The notes under the pieces were generated by a model that saw nothing but the letters and a program-made list of their open reading frames with translations, was not told where the DNA came from and did not search any database. From NCBI GenBank assembly GCA_028281425.1, contig JANQJX010000037.1, forward strand, positions 1 to 17,701: a DNA stretch of 17,701 nucleotides, given 5' to 3'. Numbering within the stretch: position 1 is the first letter of the stretch; the number at the start of each line of letters is the position of its first letter. The position numbers were made by a program, and so were the translations under genes. The DNA is from Simkania sp. Lineage in GTDB: Bacteria > Chlamydiota > Chlamydiia > Chlamydiales > Simkaniaceae. Positions 15,918 to 17,701 of the stretch are shown here, piece after piece.

Positions 15918-15978
15918 TCTAACCCGCATTTCGCATGCCCCCCCCCTGGAAAAAGGCATGCTTGAGTGTTTTTTGAGG
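15918..15978. repeat. Intergenic repeat copy with C9 tract
   Basis: TCTAACCCGCATTTCGCATG at 15918-15937 aligns with 7031-7050, and the match resumes at CTGGAAAAAG and GTTTTTTGA. The copy contains nine consecutive C (15938-15946) and an internal inverted pair GCATGCC (15933-15939) / GGCATGC (15955-15961). Confidence 0.65.
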
Positions 15979-16041
15979 CCTAAGAAATTTTCGAATGGAT
16001 AAGTTTGTAACCTCGCCTAAAAGAATTCATTAGATGTATCG

Positions 16042-16136
16042 GAAAACAGGGCATGTGGATTTTTTAGAGGTGGCGTAAAATGCGGGCTAACCCACGTTTC
16101 GCATGTCCGCTCTAAAAAATCCATATGCTCTGTTTC
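16042..16136. repeat. Long inverted repeat (hairpin) of the same repeat family
   Basis: Arms of about 45 bases, 16042-16086 and 16091-16136, are inverted copies with few mismatches and almost no loop. The best-preserved part is GGATTTTTTAGAG (16057-16069) against CTCTAAAAAATCC (16110-16122). The right arm continues the family core as GCTAACCCACGTTTCGCATG; the left arm holds the inverse core AAAATGCGGGCTAA. A 67-codon minus-strand ORF across it (16017-16220) only reads the repeat and is not called as a gene. Confidence 0.75.
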
Positions 16137-16150
16137 ACTGGGGTATCCCA

Positions 16151-16185
16151 TAATTTTTTTTAGAGGTATTGAAAAATGCGAGTTA
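16151..16185 (+). repeat. Partial repeat copy overlapping the MFS gene start
   Basis: TTTTTTAGAGGTATTGAAAA followed by ATGCGAGTTAA (16155-16185) aligns with TTTTTTAGAGGTGGCGTAAA followed by ATGCGGGCTAA in the left arm of the hairpin (16060-16090). The AGAGG of the repeat (16162-16166) sits nine bases before the transporter's ATG at 16176. Confidence 0.6.
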
Positions 16186-17399
16186 AGAACTCTACAGCTT
16201 CTGCATTCATTCTTTCCCATTTAATGGGTTGCCCTTTTTTTGGAATCTTTGCCCTCTTACCCATGATCCTCTGTAAAGAGTTAAATGCTTCTTCTTTCCA
16301 AAATAGCACAATTATTGCCCTTAAACCCTTAACTGCTTTGCTTGCTTCTTATTGGAGCTGCTCTTTTTTAAGAGGCAAGCACCGCTTATCACTCATATGG
16401 GCCCATTTCTTAAAATTTTTACCTTTTGTCTTTATCCCTTTTTTTTCTAATCCTTGGATATTCATTTTGGCATTTGGGATACATATGCTCCTACTTAGAG
16501 GAACCATCCCTTCTTGGATGGAGCTTTTGAAGCAACACCTTTCGAGCACAGATCGCGGAAAAATTTGCGCTCTTGGCTCTACTCTCAATTATCTTTGCAC
16601 TGCACTGGTTCCCTTCTTATTTTGTTGGATCTTAGATGGGGTAAAAGGATCATGGCAATGGATTTTTGTTTTTACAAGCTTACTAGGAATGGGTTCTATA
16701 GGGTTTATCTTTAAAATCGTCCCACTTTCCAATGAAAATCCTATAGAAAATAAAGCCAAAACCTTTAAACATCATCTTTCTAAGCCTTGGAAAAATGCAA
16801 AACACTTGCTATTTAAGCATCCTGATTTCTTCCAATTTCAAATCGGATTTTTTCTAGGGGGAGCGGGGCTTATGACGATGCAGGCTGTGATCCCAAAGTA
16901 TTTTACAGAACATCTAAAACTTTCTTATACAAGTATGGTTTTAGCTGTCTGCTTTTGTAAGGGAATAGGTTTTACGATTGCATCTCCATTATGGGTAAAG
17001 CTTTTTAATCGCTCTGAAATTTTTACATTTTGTGCTCGCATTCCCCTGCTTGGAGCCATTTTTCCTATCTTACTTATTCTTGGCCGCTTGAACCTCTTTT
17101 TTGTTTTCTTTGCTTATCTATTGTACGGGATTATGCAAGCTGGAAGTGAATTAAGCTGGAAAATGTCAGGACCCATTTTTTCTGGGGAAGAAGATAGCGC
17201 TCCTTATTCTTCTATCAATGTTTTAGCCGTTGGAGTGCGAGGAGGGATTTTTCCCTACCTTAGCGCCTTGCTTTTTATCTATGGCGGGCCCTACTTAGTC
17301 TTTTCTATGGGAGGACTCTTATGCCTTATGGGAGGATTCCATCTCTTTAGAATGAGAAAACAGTATGCCCTGCATGTCATCAAACCCATGAAAACCTAA
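16176..17399 (+). CDS. Major facilitator superfamily transporter
   Basis: The 407-residue polytopic membrane protein has about twelve hydrophobic segments in two halves, separated by a basic cytoplasmic loop around 185-215 (ENKAKTFKHHLSKPWKNAKH). The loop SSTDRGKICALGSTLNYL (about 123-140) sits where the D-R-G type MFS loop motif is expected. The C-terminal half has GIMQAGSELSWKMSGP, in which the conserved small and acidic residues suggest a substrate pathway. The substrate is unknown; nothing indicates nucleotide transport (chlamydial NTT proteins are a different family). The start at 16176 has AGAGG nine bases upstream, but both lie inside a repeat copy, so the natural start could have been altered by that insertion. 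The stop overlaps the converging OMP gene by four bases. Confidence 0.85.
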   Translation: MRVKNSTASAFILSHLMGCPFFGIFALLPMILCKELNASSFQNSTIIALKPLTALLASYWSCSFLRGKHRLSLIWAHFLKFLPFVFIPFFSNPWIFILAFGIHMLLLRGTIPSWMELLKQHLSSTDRGKICALGSTLNYLCTALVPFLFCWILDGVKGSWQWIFVFTSLLGMGSIGFIFKIVPLSNENPIENKAKTFKHHLSKPWKNAKHLLFKHPDFFQFQIGFFLGGAGLMTMQAVIPKYFTEHLKLSYTSMVLAVCFCKGIGFTIASPLWVKLFNRSEIFTFCARIPLLGAIFPILLILGRLNLFFVFFAYLLYGIMQAGSELSWKMSGPIFSGEEDSAPYSSINVLAVGVRGGIFPYLSALLFIYGGPYLVFSMGGLLCLMGGFHLFRMRKQYALHVIKPMKT

Positions 17400-17701
17400 A
17401 AATTAAATTGAAGCGCAGCATAAAGGCCATGATAAATGACATGCCCATCATGATTTAGAGGGTGGCTTGTTTTATGATAATAAAGCTGATGATCAGCTAG
17501 TGCAACCCGACCGATGTAGAGCATTTCATAGCTCACTTTAAAGTTAAAAAATTTCACAAAACGAAATTCAATATAAGGATAGATTTCAAAAAAATAAGCA
17601 AAATTTGTCCCTGAAGAAGCCGTATCGATGATCACATCTCTATTTCCCCGATCTAACATCAATGTTTTTTGCTTGCCACGATTGGCAAGGCCTCCTAATT
17701 G
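17396..17701 (-). CDS. C-terminal part of a second outer-membrane beta-barrel protein
   Basis: The minus-strand frame is open from the window edge to a TAG at 17398-17396, giving 101 residues; the start lies outside the window. It alternates hydrophobic and polar residues (YIEFRFVKFFNFKVSYEMLY) and ends in LYAALQFNF, with the terminal Phe and aromatic spacing of a BamA-recognised beta-signal. The segment SYEMLYIGRVALADHQL resembles the penultimate strand of Lpg1974/BBP7-type barrels (GY-x2-LW-x3-VA-x3-Q pattern). It is therefore probably related in type, not necessarily in sequence, to the barrel at the other window end. No Cys is seen in this part. It converges on the MFS gene and overlaps its last four bases. 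Confidence 0.7.
   Translation of the reverse strand, partial: QLGGLANRGKQKTLMLDRGNRDVIIDTASSGTNFAYFFEIYPYIEFRFVKFFNFKVSYEMLYIGRVALADHQLYYHKTSHPLNHDGHVIYHGLYAALQFNF

Noticed and set aside
16017..16220. 67-codon minus-strand ORF before the MFS gene
   Set aside because: It reads straight across the inverted repeat and into the MFS start in antisense; no ribosome-binding site or independent protein signal was seen.

Overview
The window looks like chromosomal DNA of an environmental member of the Chlamydiota (Parachlamydiales-like). The evidence is a double-length UvrA with four ATPase modules next to pyruvate kinase, the order cdaA - ybbR - htrB as in Chlamydia (recalled from memory), outer-membrane barrels at both window edges, and AT-rich coding DNA with long A and T runs. 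The genus cannot be fixed from the sequence alone.

Layout. Positions 1-1142 (minus) hold most of an outer-membrane beta-barrel protein with an unusual Cys-Pro-Pro heptad repeat behind its signal peptide; its 3' end lies outside the window. A 670-base gap without a convincing gene follows. Positions 1816-7020 are a tightly overlapping plus-strand operon: diadenylate cyclase (cdaA), its YbbR-domain partner, a WaaG-like family-4 glycosyltransferase, an HtrB/LpxL-type acyltransferase with an extra C-terminal domain, and the 16S rRNA methyltransferase rsmE. The operon links c-di-AMP synthesis to building the lipid A-core part of LPS. Pyruvate kinase (7111-8922, minus) converges on it and carries a degenerate C-terminal PEP-utiliser-like domain.

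Positions 8923-10139 are a decayed stretch. They contain a multiply interrupted ISAs1-type transposase remnant, found by reading through stop codons and frameshifts, and a small membrane-protein ORF that appears to be frameshifted. The giant uvrA follows (10140-15797), possibly leaderless. Immediately after it lies the 4.5S-type SRP RNA gene (15803-15898), whose likely promoter overlaps the end of uvrA. An MFS transporter (16176-17399) then converges, with a 4-base overlap, on the C-terminal end of a second outer-membrane barrel protein (minus).

The most unusual non-genic signal is a palindromic intergenic repeat family with core CTAACCCGCATTTCGCATGCC and variants. It occurs between rsmE and pyk, after the SRP RNA, as a long hairpin before the MFS gene, and again over the ribosome-binding site and start codon of the MFS gene. 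I found no CRISPR array, tRNA or intact mobile element, and no gene cluster that I can defend as a wholly new system.
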